A stretch of 64,000 nucleotides of DNA from an uncultured Aquimarina sp. (GCA_947493035.1 CANLOW010000007.1:1-64000), one strand, 5' to 3'. Numbered from the stretch's first letter, positions 18,830-27,882 are shown. Numbers and translations: made by a program. Notes: generated by a model not told the origin, from the letters alone.

Positions 18830-19882
18830 TTACTGTGGTAATGTTATTTCTACTTCTTCTGTTTGTGGAAAAGCAACACATGTAAGAATAAACCCTTGAT
18901 CTACTTCTGATTGAGGCAATAAATGTCCTTCTATCATAGAAACTTCTCCTGATTTACACATTGCCTTACAAGAACTACACATTCCTGATCTACACGAATA
19001 AGGTATAGCAACATCCTGATCTAATGCAGCCTGTAAAATAGTCTTTCCTTTGCCTACTGTTATAGTATCATTACCCCCTACTCCATTTACTTTTACGTTA
19101 CTTGTAATATCTGTAGTACCTGAACTTGCTACCAATTTTGATAAATCTACCGTAAACGCTTCTTTTTTTATCCTCTCAGGTGCGACATTCTTTTTGTTTA
19201 AAACATCCAAAACTGCATCCATAAAACCTTCTGGACCACATAGTAAAAAATCTGAACGCTCGTAAGACAAGCCTTCTTTATTCATTATACTATCCAACAA
19301 AGACTCATCGAACCTCTTGTTATGATAATTTAATCCATCATCATGACTAGACTTAACATCTACGAGATGGTGTACAGTTATTTTTTTTGAAAAAGAAGCT
19401 ACCAAATCATCTATCTCTTTTTTAAAAATAATAGATGCCTCATTACGATTGGCATAAATCAATGTAATTTTACTTTTTGTTTCTTTTTTAAGGATAGACT
19501 GTAAAATAGAATAAATGGGAGTAATACCACTACCGCCTGCAAGCATTACATAATGTTTCTGTGCCCTTTGATCTGGAGAAACATAGAAATTACCCATTGG
19601 CTTTTCTACTTCAACTTTTTGTCCTTCCTTTAGTTCGTTACAAATAAAATTAGAGACAAGGCCATTATCCACTTTTTTTACGGTAATCCTCAAAAACTTA
19701 TCAATCCAAGGGCTACTGCTTAACGAATACGCTCTATTCTCTATTTTGTTTTTTATAGGGAGTTTTAATGTTAGAAACTGTCCTGGTTTATATTTTATGC
19801 GTCTAAAAAAACCTGGATTTTTGAAAACAACACTTACAGTATCGTCTGTTTCTTTAATAATTTTTTCAACGGTTAGTTGCAT
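18830..19882 (-). CDS. FAD/NAD(P)-dependent oxidoreductase with C-terminal 2Fe-2S ferredoxin domain
   Basis: A 350-aa reductase of the ferredoxin-NADP reductase class fused to a plant-type ferredoxin, similar in layout to PaaE and Hcp reductase. FAD-binding RAYSLSSSP lies near residue 52, the NAD(P)-binding start GGSGITPIYSIL at about 116, and the LCGPEGFM motif at about 214. The C-terminal cluster ligands are CRSGMCSSC...C (about residues 298-306 and 336). It has no signal peptide, so it is cytosolic and would take electrons from NAD(P)H. The adjoining membrane cytochrome b-like gene is the natural next carrier. Confidence 0.93.
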   Translation of the reverse strand: MQLTVEKIIKETDDTVSVVFKNPGFFRRIKYKPGQFLTLKLPIKNKIENRAYSLSSSPWIDKFLRITVKKVDNGLVSNFICNELKEGQKVEVEKPMGNFYVSPDQRAQKHYVMLAGGSGITPIYSILQSILKKETKSKITLIYANRNEASIIFKKEIDDLVASFSKKITVHHLVDVKSSHDDGLNYHNKRFDESLLDSIMNKEGLSYERSDFLLCGPEGFMDAVLDVLNKKNVAPERIKKEAFTVDLSKLVASSGTTDITSNVKVNGVGGNDTITVGKGKTILQAALDQDVAIPYSCRSGMCSSCKAMCKSGEVSMIEGHLLPQSEVDQGFILTCVAFPQTEEVEITLPQ

Positions 19883-19900
19883 AATTCTTTAAGTTAGATG

Positions 19901-20383
19901 TTATTCATAATAAAAGACTACTCCAATATGAAAGACTGCAATAAATGTGATGACTACTGAAAAGGCAACATGTGTTATCATCCAAGATTGGAACACCCAA
20001 TTTTTCTTTGACTTAATAATATCTAGGTTTATAATACCTAACAACATATTAGCAAAGAACAAATAAGATAAAATGGCTAAATAACCATATCCAAAATTCA
20101 TTACATGAACATAAAAGAAGATAGGAGACAATGCCCCTATCCACTTATGTAAAGTTGTAACTTGCATAGAATGCTTTGCTAATCGCTTAGACATTCTAAC
20201 GATAGTCAGTACCCATTGAAAAAGAATGAGTAAAAAGACAACGAGTCCTGACCACCTTTTATACATCTGGTGATGTTCTTGAAGGCCCAATAGCCATTGC
20301 CACTTAATTGGAATTAAGTACTGTAACAAGTAGGCAATGAAAAGAACAATTCCTACATTAAAAGATGAAAATATCTTTTTCAT
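19901..20383 (-). CDS. Small cytochrome b-like membrane protein
   Basis: A 160-aa integral membrane protein with four or five helices and several His residues placed in or near them (EHHQMYKRW, KHSMQVTTLHKW, YVHVMNF, ITHVAFS, VFHIGVVF). This matches the general look of di-haem b proteins such as ferric-reductase-like or b561-type domains, although I cannot assign a family. It lies 18 bp upstream of the FAD/2Fe-2S reductase gene, so electron transfer from the cytosol across the membrane to the haem c proteins is the simplest reading. Confidence 0.72.
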   Translation of the reverse strand: MKKIFSSFNVGIVLFIAYLLQYLIPIKWQWLLGLQEHHQMYKRWSGLVVFLLILFQWVLTIVRMSKRLAKHSMQVTTLHKWIGALSPIFFYVHVMNFGYGYLAILSYLFFANMLLGIINLDIIKSKKNWVFQSWMITHVAFSVVITFIAVFHIGVVFYYE

Positions 20384-20400
20384 GCGTTGTGATTATAAAT

Positions 20401-21249
20401 TTAATTTGAAACTACTGAAGCTCCTTTTTTTGTTAATGCTTCCATCGTTTTGTAAGAAGCTTTCTGACGAACACTATCAATAAATACCTCTGCAGTTGGT
20501 AAATAAAAACCTTTAGATGGCCACTTATCACCAATTACTGGTTTCTCTGAGTTTTTGAATGCAGCTATTTCTGCTAAATAAGCATTGTAAATTGCTTTTG
20601 TTCCATTTCTATAGGCATTAAGGACACCTATCGCCTCTTTATAAGAAAGAGAATCAGAAGGGTATTGCCATGTCGTAGCTCCCATTACATCTCCCAACTT
20701 CCAATCTGTTTTAGAAGTATTTTTATGCTGATTATGACAAGAAACGCAAGGTGCAGCCATCGCTACATCAGCAAACATAGCCGTGTGTACTTTTTGAGTC
20801 TCATCATAAAAGAATTGAGGCTTACGATCTATTTTTATCTTCTTAAACAATTCAGCCTGTTGCCCCTCAAACTTATTTGATGCATTAATAGGATAATCTG
20901 ACCCCAAGTACAAACCTAAAGGAACTGGACTCTTTCTAATATCTGCAGAAACTCCACGTAAAAATAAGGCTGGTAATGGACCTGCCTCAACAGCATCATC
21001 TTGCCAATCTTCATCAAATTTCATCCCTTGTTTTTTTCCAGCCCCAACAATTCCTTTTGTATATAAGGTTCTTGTTATATCATTTTCGGCAGCGACCATT
21101 TCTAAAACTTCCTCAACAGAAAAAGCTTTTACAGAAGCAATGCTCGACTCACCTTCTTCAGGTATTCCTTTACCACAAGAAAACAAAGTGTAAGAAGCTG
21201 TCAAAACAGCCATAATTTTTTTTGGTAATAGTAGATTTACTTTTTTCAT
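20401..21249 (-). CDS. Tll0287-like (DUF3365) haem-binding lipoprotein
   Basis: A 282-aa lipoprotein when started at the ATG at 21249, which places a clean signal peptide and lipobox (LFSC) first; a longer in-frame start at 21288 adds 13 residues ahead of it and is unlikely. The centre carries the DUF3365 signature with haem site CVSCHNQH (about residue 165), then WKLGDVMGA. Tll0287-type domains resemble sensory PAS folds with an unusual c-haem. It is the first gene of the redox cluster and is periplasmic, so it may be an electron carrier or haem sensor of the system. Confidence 0.85.
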   Translation of the reverse strand: MKKVNLLLPKKIMAVLTASYTLFSCGKGIPEEGESSIASVKAFSVEEVLEMVAAENDITRTLYTKGIVGAGKKQGMKFDEDWQDDAVEAGPLPALFLRGVSADIRKSPVPLGLYLGSDYPINASNKFEGQQAELFKKIKIDRKPQFFYDETQKVHTAMFADVAMAAPCVSCHNQHKNTSKTDWKLGDVMGATTWQYPSDSLSYKEAIGVLNAYRNGTKAIYNAYLAEIAAFKNSEKPVIGDKWPSKGFYLPTAEVFIDSVRQKASYKTMEALTKKGASVVSN

Positions 21250-21338
21250 AGTATTAGTTAAAAAGGTTATACACATTAATAATGACACTCATAGTTTTAA
21301 AAAATAGAGCGACAGATTCAGAATTTTAATAACACTTC

Positions 21339-21434
21339 TTACTAACGAATTAGTAAACTTTTTAGGGAGGTACTATAGAAAACTTAAAATATCTAAGTAT
21401 TCTTATCTCAAAACTAAGTATAAATACTTAATTA
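21339..21434 (-). promoter_or_regulatory. Candidate regulatory region of the redox cluster
   Basis: Three features lie between the cluster start (21249) and the plus-strand GNAT gene (21600). TTACTAACGAATTAGTAA (21339-21356) has perfect 7-bp arms around a 4-bp spacer. AAGTATAAATACTT (21416-21429) has 6-bp inverted arms. AATACTTAATTA (21423-21434) is an exact 12-bp match to the globin promoter. No regulator gene is next to it; a Crp/Fnr-type factor would be the usual candidate for such dyads, but none is shown by the sequence. Confidence 0.45.
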
Positions 21435-21599
21435 AATGTACGTATTTTCAATTTTTAAATGATAAAAAGAATATTTTTTCGAAAATCACATTCTAAAGAC
21501 TATAGTTAACAGTTGTACTAAAAGAAAATAAAATTGTCATATTGTTTTTTATGATTTATATATTTAAGACAACTTCTTTTACTTTAAACTAATATCAAG

Positions 21600-22196
21600 A
21601 TGGAAAACATCATAAATATCACACAAGAAATTACTTTAGAAAACAAGCGAGTATGCTTATCTCCTCTTTATATGAGCCATTTTGAAGATCTGCTTTATTT
21701 TTCAATTCACGAACCTGAGCTCTGGGATTATGCTTTAGTCACTGCTAATGGAAGAGATAATCTAAAAGCATATATTGAATCTTCTTTAAAATCGGAAGAA
21801 AAAGGAATATCGCGATCATTCGTTATTTTTGACAAACACAAAAATAAAATAGCTGGCACCACTCGTTTTTATGATTTCTCAAAAGATCACCGTACAATAT
21901 CTATAGGACATACATGGTATGGAAAAGGTTTTCAAGGCACTGTACTTAATAAAAACTGTAAATTCTTATTACTCTCACATGCGTTTGAGGTATTAGGTAT
22001 AGAACGTGTCGAATTTCGAGCTGACTTTAGAAATAAAAGGTCTATAAATGCCCTAAAAAGTATCGGTTGTATTGAAGAAGGAATTCTACGAAGTAATTGT
22101 AAAAGTTTAAACGGAAGACGCGATAGTATCATACTAAGCATCCTAAAAAATGAGTGGAATACTGAAGTAAAAAAAGAATTAGAAAAATCTATATAA
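21600..22196 (+). CDS. GNAT family N-acetyltransferase (RimJ/RimL-like)
   Basis: A 198-aa cytosolic protein with the GNAT acetyl-CoA fold. The core is IAGTTRFYDF (about residues 82-91), the HTWYGKGFQGTVLNKNCKFLLLSHAFE acetyl-CoA segment (about 102-128) and RVEFRADFRNKRSINALKSIG (about 135-155). RimJ/L-type members acetylate protein N-termini or amino-group substrates; the substrate here is unknown. It is a single gene that faces the ACBP gene with only 12 bp between stops. Confidence 0.9.
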   Translation: MENIINITQEITLENKRVCLSPLYMSHFEDLLYFSIHEPELWDYALVTANGRDNLKAYIESSLKSEEKGISRSFVIFDKHKNKIAGTTRFYDFSKDHRTISIGHTWYGKGFQGTVLNKNCKFLLLSHAFEVLGIERVEFRADFRNKRSINALKSIGCIEEGILRSNCKSLNGRRDSIILSILKNEWNTEVKKELEKSI

Positions 22197-22208
22197 TATG
22201 ATAAATGC

Positions 22209-22472
22209 TTAATTCAAATATTCATCTACCAACTCTATATATTTTTGTTTTGCTTCATCTTTACTAAGATGTTGTACTTGCCAAATTGCATTGATTTTAA
22301 AAGAGTTTCTCATCTGGATAGTATCAGAAGGCTGGTAAAGGCTTGTCGCCTCTGTAGCTTGCTTATAATAGGCGTAAAACTTTAATTTAACATCAACAGG
22401 TAAGACAATATCTGTCGAATTAGCTATCTGTAAAGCTGCTAAGAATTTTTTATGTAATTTTTCATTATCCAT
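22209..22472 (-). CDS. Acyl-CoA-binding protein
   Basis: An 87-aa four-helix ACBP with the conserved LKFYAYYKQAT segment (about residues 29-39), then MRNSFKINAIWQ where eukaryotic ACBPs have KAKWDAW. It binds long-chain acyl-CoA in the cytosol. Its ATG overlaps the psd stop codon by one base (TAATG), so it is coupled to phospholipid synthesis genes psd and cdsA, which fits lipid supply. Bacterial ACBPs are uncommon but regular in Flavobacteriaceae. Confidence 0.9.
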   Translation of the reverse strand: MDNEKLHKKFLAALQIANSTDIVLPVDVKLKFYAYYKQATEATSLYQPSDTIQMRNSFKINAIWQVQHLSKDEAKQKYIELVDEYLN

Positions 22473-23125
22473 TACGAATCTATTCTTGCTAAAACAGTCT
22501 CACCTCCTTTAACCTTTTGATCTAACTTAACATCAATTTTAGTGCCAATGGGTAAAAAAACATCTACTCTAGATCCAAATTTAATGAAACCATTATCAGC
22601 ACCTTGTGCAACATTCGTTCCCTCTTTAGCATAACTCACAATACGTTTTGCCAAAGCTCCTGCTATCTGTCTATACAACACACTGATCTTATTATTTTCT
22701 AAAACAACAGTAGTACGTTCATTTTCCTCAGAAGATTTTGGATGCCAAGCCACTAAAAATTTACCTGGATGATATTTACTAAACATAACATTTCCCGCTA
22801 TAGGGTTTCTAGTAACATGTACATTTAAAGGAGACATAAAAACAGAAACTTGTAAGCGCTTTTCGTTATAATATTCTTTTTCAAAAACCTCCTCGATCAC
22901 AACTACTTTTCCATCTACAGGAGAGACTACCGTATTTTCATCTATAACAGTATTCCTTTTAGGGTTTCTAAAAAATTGTAATATAATTACTAAGATAAAA
23001 GCTGCTAATAAATACAAGAAACCTTGCACATAAACATTTGGCACTAAGAAATAACTTACTCCTAAAATAGCAGCAACTATAACTAGTGTAATCGAAATAA
23101 TTTTATAACCTTCTTTATGAAACAT
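22472..23125 (-). CDS. psd: Phosphatidylserine decarboxylase proenzyme (short form)
   Basis: A 217-aa short-type Psd. Two membrane helices occupy about residues 8-48, then VSPVDGKVVVIEE, the HVTRNPIAG segment with a catalytic His, and the self-cleavage site FGSR (about residue 185), where the Gly-Ser bond gives the pyruvoyl group. It turns phosphatidylserine into phosphatidylethanolamine at the inner membrane. It is 7 bp after cdsA and overlaps the ACBP gene, forming a phospholipid operon. Confidence 0.95.
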   Translation of the reverse strand: MFHKEGYKIISITLVIVAAILGVSYFLVPNVYVQGFLYLLAAFILVIILQFFRNPKRNTVIDENTVVSPVDGKVVVIEEVFEKEYYNEKRLQVSVFMSPLNVHVTRNPIAGNVMFSKYHPGKFLVAWHPKSSEENERTTVVLENNKISVLYRQIAGALAKRIVSYAKEGTNVAQGADNGFIKFGSRVDVFLPIGTKIDVKLDQKVKGGETVLARIDS

Positions 23126-23132
23126 AGCTTCT

Positions 23133-23927
23133 CTATAAATTTAACAACAAAAATACAAAAGGACTAGCATACAAGACACTATCTAAACGATCAAAAATAC
23201 CTCCGTGACCTGGCATTATAGATCCACTATCCTTTACACCTGCTTTTCTTTTGAATTTAGATTGAACCAAATCGCCTATTGATCCTATAACACTTGCAAT
23301 GGTACCATAAGCCAACCAAAGCTGCCACGATAGTATACCAACGTATTTATACAACAAAAAACTAACTACTAATGTCATTATAAAACCACCTACAAATCCT
23401 TCTATACTTTTATTCGGAGAAATAGAGGGACACAACTTATGCTTTCCAAAAGCGGAACCTGATAGGTAAGCAAAGCTATCATTAACCCATACCAAAATAA
23501 ATAAACCTAATATCAAAAAAGGTTGATAATTACCTTGTAGAAAAGGAATAAATGCTAAACTTATAAATCCAAGCACCTGATAAAACAATACTGTTATTGA
23601 AGTTCCTTTTTTATCATACAAAAATTTAACAACTTCAGCATCTTTCAGCCCTAAAAAGAGCATTATATTGATGATGATAGCAGGAATAACAAATAGTAAT
23701 CTCCAAAGTTGAAATTTGAAGCTATAAAAGATAATCGGAGTTAATAGAATAGCTACAGCTAGATAAATTCCTTTTTTGTTTGTAATAAGATTTAGAAATT
23801 CACTAAGACATACTACCCCTAATAATCCTATTAATGCCAAGAATGCATATTTATTATAAAATGTACACCCTAAAATTAGTCCTACATAAATAATTCCAGA
23901 AAGGGCTCTTGTCAATAATTCTTTCAT
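23133..23927 (-). CDS. cdsA: Phosphatidate cytidylyltransferase
   Basis: A 264-aa polytopic membrane protein with about eight helices. The C-terminal family signature is intact: SPNKSIEGFVGG, then SIGDLVQSKFKRKAGVKDSG and MPGHGGIFDRLDS (about residues 225-252). It makes CDP-diacylglycerol from phosphatidate and CTP, the precursor of phosphatidylserine and thus of the Psd substrate encoded next. It lies 27 bp after the LUD gene. Confidence 0.96.
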   Translation of the reverse strand: MKELLTRALSGIIYVGLILGCTFYNKYAFLALIGLLGVVCLSEFLNLITNKKGIYLAVAILLTPIIFYSFKFQLWRLLFVIPAIIINIMLFLGLKDAEVVKFLYDKKGTSITVLFYQVLGFISLAFIPFLQGNYQPFLILGLFILVWVNDSFAYLSGSAFGKHKLCPSISPNKSIEGFVGGFIMTLVVSFLLYKYVGILSWQLWLAYGTIASVIGSIGDLVQSKFKRKAGVKDSGSIMPGHGGIFDRLDSVLYASPFVFLLLNL

Positions 23928-23954
23928 TAGTATAAAATTCTTTTCTCAAAAGAC

Positions 23955-24569
23955 TTATAAATCTTCAATCAGAAGTAGGTATAGATTTTTAGTTACATTT
24001 CCATAATTCATAAAATTATCTGTCTCTTTCTTAGAACTATCAAAATGTTGTAGCGTAGTAATATTCGAAGGTATAGCAGCGCCTCTATTTTTGATATACT
24101 GCAATCCTTCACTAATGTCATTTGTTAACTGACTTGTATAAGAAATTACAACAAAATCTTCTGGCAACTCATTAACCCTTGTCTCTTTTAATTGATTAGA
24201 AGAAACTAATATTCCTCCGATATTAGCAACTAAATATTCACTATCACACAGATAAAATGAACTTATTGACTTATTTTTAGTAAATGAAACCTGAGCATCT
24301 TTAAATATTTCTTGTATGTGTTGTTGAAAACAGCATACATCTTTTCCTTCCCAGTTATTTTCTAAAAGTATTTGATGAAATACAGATTTAGCTTCATCAA
24401 TATCATCGCAGTATAAAAATTTACCTCCATTTTGACGAAAGTTTAGCATAAACTTTTCGTCTACTGGCATATCTTCTTTCGGAAGATACTTGTTTGAAGT
24501 CATTGTATCATCATCGTCTACGCTTTCTTTAGACGTCAATGACTTTATAAACTTCTTAAATATACTCAT
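23955..24569 (-). CDS. LUD-domain protein (LutC-like)
   Basis: A 204-aa cytosolic protein with the LUD fold: FLYCDDIDEAKSVF, then VANIGGILVSS (about residues 113-123), RVNELPEDFVVISYTSQL and ISEGLQYI. LutC-type members take part in lactate oxidation with LutA and LutB, but those genes are absent here, so this is one of the solitary LUD proteins. The first 35 residues are charged and probably disordered. It lies between ftsH and cdsA, as in other flavobacteria from memory; its function is unknown. Confidence 0.8.
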   Translation of the reverse strand: MSIFKKFIKSLTSKESVDDDDTMTSNKYLPKEDMPVDEKFMLNFRQNGGKFLYCDDIDEAKSVFHQILLENNWEGKDVCCFQQHIQEIFKDAQVSFTKNKSISSFYLCDSEYLVANIGGILVSSNQLKETRVNELPEDFVVISYTSQLTNDISEGLQYIKNRGAAIPSNITTLQHFDSSKKETDNFMNYGNVTKNLYLLLIEDL

Positions 24570-24621
24570 ACAACATATAACCTTGAATATAGGCTCGCAA
24601 TATACATCTTTTCAAAATAAA

Positions 24622-24645
24622 ATGGATAGGCATTAGCCTATCCAT
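24622..24645 (-). terminator. Hairpin between ftsH and the LUD gene
   Basis: Perfect 10-bp arms ATGGATAGGC (24622-24631) and 24636-24645 around an ATTA loop, 28 bp past the ftsH stop. On the minus strand the downstream run is only moderately T-rich, so it may attenuate rather than stop transcription into LUD-cdsA-psd. Confidence 0.65.
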
Positions 24646-24672
24646 ATATCAAAATCTGTAAATGCTTTTCAA

Positions 24673-26664
24673 TTAAACGACAGCATCTTCTTGATTACCT
24701 TCTTCTTTTGATTCTACTATATCATTATTAGAAATAGCTTCTTCTTTTTCGAAAGGGCGTTTTCCAAAAATACGCTCTAGATCATCTTTAAAAATAACTT
24801 CCTTTTCTAGTAGTAACTCAGCCAACTCAGTAAGTTTTTCTTTATTACTTTCTAATAAATCTATAGCTCTTTGATATTGTTTTTCAATAATACCTGAAAT
24901 CTCTTTATCAATCAACTCAGCAGTATCTTCACTGTATGGCTTACTAAAACCATACTCAGATTGCCCACTAGAATCATAATAAGTTAAATTTCCTATTTTA
25001 TCACTCAAACCATATACAGTAACCATGGCTCTAGCCTGTTTTGTAACCTTTTCCAAATCACTTAAAGCTCCTGTAGATATCTCATCAAAAATTACCTTTT
25101 CAGCTGCTCTACCTCCTAAAGTAGCACACATTTCATCCAACATCTGATTCGGACGAACAATCATACGTTCTTCAGGCAAATACCAAGCTGCTCCAAGAGA
25201 CTGACCTCTAGGTACAATAGTCACTTTAACTAATGGTGCTGCATGTTCTAACATCCAACTTGTAGTAGCATGACCTGCCTCATGGAATGCAATGGCACGT
25301 TTTTCAGAAGGAGTGATAATTTTGTTTTTCTTTTCCAAACCTCCGACTATACGATCTACCGCATCTAAAAAGTCTTGCTTCCCTACTTTCTTCTTTCCTT
25401 TACGAGCTGCAATTAATGCTGCTTCATTACAAACATTTGCTATATCTGCACCTGAGAATCCCGGTGTTTGCTTAGCCAAAAAGTCAATATCTAGTTCATC
25501 ATCCACCTTTTTAATAGGCTCTAAGTGTACTTCAAATATCTCTTTACGCTCTCTAACATCAGGAAGGTCTACATATATCTGGCGATCAAAACGCCCCGCA
25601 CGCATTAAAGCTTTATCCAATACATCTGCACGGTTTGTTGCTGCTAATACGATCACATTGCTATCCGAACCAAAACCATCCATTTCAGTCAATAATTGGT
25701 TTAATGTATTTTCACGCTCATCATTAGAACCTGAAAAATTATTTTTACCTCTTGCTCGACCAATTGCATCTATCTCATCTATAAAAATAATTGCAGGAGA
25801 TTTATCTTTAGCCTGTTTGAATAAATCTCTAACACGTGACGCACCAACACCTACAAACATTTCTACAAAGTCAGAACCTGACAAAGAGAAGAAAGGCACT
25901 TTTGCCTCACCTGCTACAGCTTTAGCTAGTAAAGTTTTACCTGTACCAGGAGGACCTACTAACAAAGCTCCTTTAGGGATTTTACCTCCTAATGAGGTAT
26001 ATTTTTCAGGATGCTTCAAAAAATCTACAATTTCTTGTACTTCTTCTTTAGCTCCTTCCAATCCAGCTACATTTTCAAAAGATACTTTTACATCAGTATT
26101 TTTATCAAAAAGTTTTGCTCTAGACTTACCAATATTGAATATCTGACCACCGGGACCTCCTGCTCCGCCTCCGCTCATACGGCGCATTACAAAAACCCAA
26201 ACTCCGATTAACAATACAAAAGGCAATAAATTGATCAGTATACTACCCCAAACATCATTAACTGTATCATAGCTTACCGGAGTAGTAACATTGAATTTTG
26301 CTTTTACTTCTTGAATTTTATTCTCAAAGTTTTGCAAATCACCGAATTCAAATTCATAATCAGGCGTGTCGGCATTCACTGGCACTGATATCAATGGGTT
26401 AGAATCTTTTGGCTTATGTTTTTCTAACTTTTTGGCTTCAGTGGTTAGGTAAACTTTCGCAATTCTCCTATTGACAATAGTAACCTTTGAAATTTCATTT
26501 TCTTTCAAAAAAGACTCAAACTGTGATGGAGAAATTTTGTCTTTAGTGCTAATACTTGAATCAAAAAACTGAATCGCTAAAAATGCTAATGCAACCAAAG
26601 CGATAATCCAATAAGAATTGAATTTTGGCCTTTTTGACTCTGATTTTTTTGGTGTGTTTGACAT
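24673..26664 (-). CDS. ftsH: ATP-dependent zinc metalloprotease FtsH
   Basis: A 663-aa membrane protease. Two membrane helices (about residues 20-38 and 142-160) flank the periplasmic domain. The AAA domain has Walker A GPPGTGKT (about 235), Walker B IIFIDEIDAIG and the SRH region with RAGRFDRQ. The protease domain has the zinc site HEAGH (about 460). A Gly-rich segment follows the second helix. It degrades misfolded membrane proteins as a hexamer and removes short-lived regulators. It lies 16 bp after rsfS, and the acidic C-terminal tail is typical for the phylum. Confidence 0.98.
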   Translation of the reverse strand: MSNTPKKSESKRPKFNSYWIIALVALAFLAIQFFDSSISTKDKISPSQFESFLKENEISKVTIVNRRIAKVYLTTEAKKLEKHKPKDSNPLISVPVNADTPDYEFEFGDLQNFENKIQEVKAKFNVTTPVSYDTVNDVWGSILINLLPFVLLIGVWVFVMRRMSGGGAGGPGGQIFNIGKSRAKLFDKNTDVKVSFENVAGLEGAKEEVQEIVDFLKHPEKYTSLGGKIPKGALLVGPPGTGKTLLAKAVAGEAKVPFFSLSGSDFVEMFVGVGASRVRDLFKQAKDKSPAIIFIDEIDAIGRARGKNNFSGSNDERENTLNQLLTEMDGFGSDSNVIVLAATNRADVLDKALMRAGRFDRQIYVDLPDVRERKEIFEVHLEPIKKVDDELDIDFLAKQTPGFSGADIANVCNEAALIAARKGKKKVGKQDFLDAVDRIVGGLEKKNKIITPSEKRAIAFHEAGHATTSWMLEHAAPLVKVTIVPRGQSLGAAWYLPEERMIVRPNQMLDEMCATLGGRAAEKVIFDEISTGALSDLEKVTKQARAMVTVYGLSDKIGNLTYYDSSGQSEYGFSKPYSEDTAELIDKEISGIIEKQYQRAIDLLESNKEKLTELAELLLEKEVIFKDDLERIFGKRPFEKEEAISNNDIVESKEEGNQEDAVV

Positions 26665-26680
26665 GTAAACGTTTTAATCC

Positions 26681-27052
26681 TTAGTAACTTGTTTTGATAA
26701 GGGTACTCTTTGCATCACCCCAAAGTGCTTCGATATCGTAATGTTCGCGGATATGTTTCTGAAAAACATGCACCACTACATTAACATAATCCATAAGCAC
26801 CCATTCAGCATTATCAGTTCCTTCTACATGCCATGGTTTATCCTTGATAGATTTACTCACCATTTTTTGCACGGAACCAACAATAGCATTTACTTGGGTA
26901 TTAGAGTTACCATTGCAAATGATAAAATAATCACAAACTGTATTTTCTATATCTCTAAGGTCTAAAATTGTAATATCCTCACCTTTAACTTCTTCAATAC
27001 CTCTAACGATTTCTGTTATTAGTAAGTCGTTATCAATTGTTTTATTTGGCAT
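26681..27052 (-). CDS. rsfS: Ribosomal silencing factor RsfS
   Basis: A 123-aa member of the RsfS/Iojap family with the family motifs ILDLRDIENTVCDYFIICNGNS and PWHVEGTDNAEWVLMDYVNVVVHVF. It binds ribosomal protein L14 and blocks subunit joining when nutrients are low. It is followed by ftsH after 16 bp. It diverges from birA across 80 bp that must contain both promoters. Confidence 0.96.
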   Translation of the reverse strand: MPNKTIDNDLLITEIVRGIEEVKGEDITILDLRDIENTVCDYFIICNGNSNTQVNAIVGSVQKMVSKSIKDKPWHVEGTDNAEWVLMDYVNVVVHVFQKHIREHYDIEALWGDAKSTLIKTSY

Positions 27053-27132
27053 TCATCGAATTTTTAAAAAGCAAAGGTACTATTTTATACAATTATACCC
27101 GTTATTTGTAGCTTGTAACTGTATCATTTGTT

Positions 27133-27867
27133 ATGAAAATAATCAAAGTTGATGCCATTGACTCTACAAACACTTTTTTAAAAGACTTTTTAAGAAAAGA
27201 TTCACACAAAGAGGCTGTATGTATTTGGGCAAAACATCAGTATGCTGGAAGAGGACAAATGGGAAATGTCTGGAATAGTGAAGTTGGTAAAAACCTAACA
27301 TTCAGTTTCTTTCACCCACTAACTAAAAACACCTCTCAAAACCCTTTCATTTTAAACATGTTAGTGAGTCTAAGTATTTGGGATACGTTAATACATTTTG
27401 AAACCCCTTTTTTAAAAATAAAATGGCCTAACGACATTATGTCAGTTAGCAGAAAAATTGGCGGAATTTTAATCGAAAACTGTTTCCAAAAAGATGGATC
27501 ACAAGCTTATGTCATAGGAATTGGGATAAATGTCAATCAAACTAACTTTGATCACCTTCCAAAAGCCAGTTCGTTACAAAACATTACAAATAGCATCTAT
27601 GACATCGAAAGTTTACTTATCATCTTCCTTAAGTCATTTGAAAACAAAATTAAAAATGTTACAACTGACGATTTTGAAACCATTAAAAATCAATATGAAA
27701 GCCTTCTTTTCAAAAAGGGTAAAGTTTCTACCTTCAAAAACTTAGATGGCAGTTTATTTCTTGGTATTATAAAAGGAATCACGAATTCAGGTAAGCTAAT
27801 ATTAGAACTTGAAGATGGTGTTCGATTAGAAACTTACGATATAAAAGAAATACAATTAATGTATTAA
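27133..27867 (+). CDS. birA: Biotin-[acetyl-CoA-carboxylase] ligase
   Basis: A 244-aa BPL/LPL catalytic domain plus a small C-terminal domain. Key motifs are DAIDSTNTFLKD at the start, GRGQMGNVW (about residues 40-48), KWPNDIM (about 98) and the GGILIEN loop. It activates biotin as biotinyl-AMP and attaches it to the carboxylase carrier protein. There is no N-terminal helix-turn-helix, so it is the enzyme-only type without repressor function. Confidence 0.95.
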   Translation: MKIIKVDAIDSTNTFLKDFLRKDSHKEAVCIWAKHQYAGRGQMGNVWNSEVGKNLTFSFFHPLTKNTSQNPFILNMLVSLSIWDTLIHFETPFLKIKWPNDIMSVSRKIGGILIENCFQKDGSQAYVIGIGINVNQTNFDHLPKASSLQNITNSIYDIESLLIIFLKSFENKIKNVTTDDFETIKNQYESLLFKKGKVSTFKNLDGSLFLGIIKGITNSGKLILELEDGVRLETYDIKEIQLMY

Positions 27868-27882
27868 AAAAATAAGTAGTAC

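Noticed and set aside
25292-26146. 284-aa plus-strand frame opposite ftsH
   Set aside because: It is entirely antisense to a well-conserved ftsH and has no recognisable family features.
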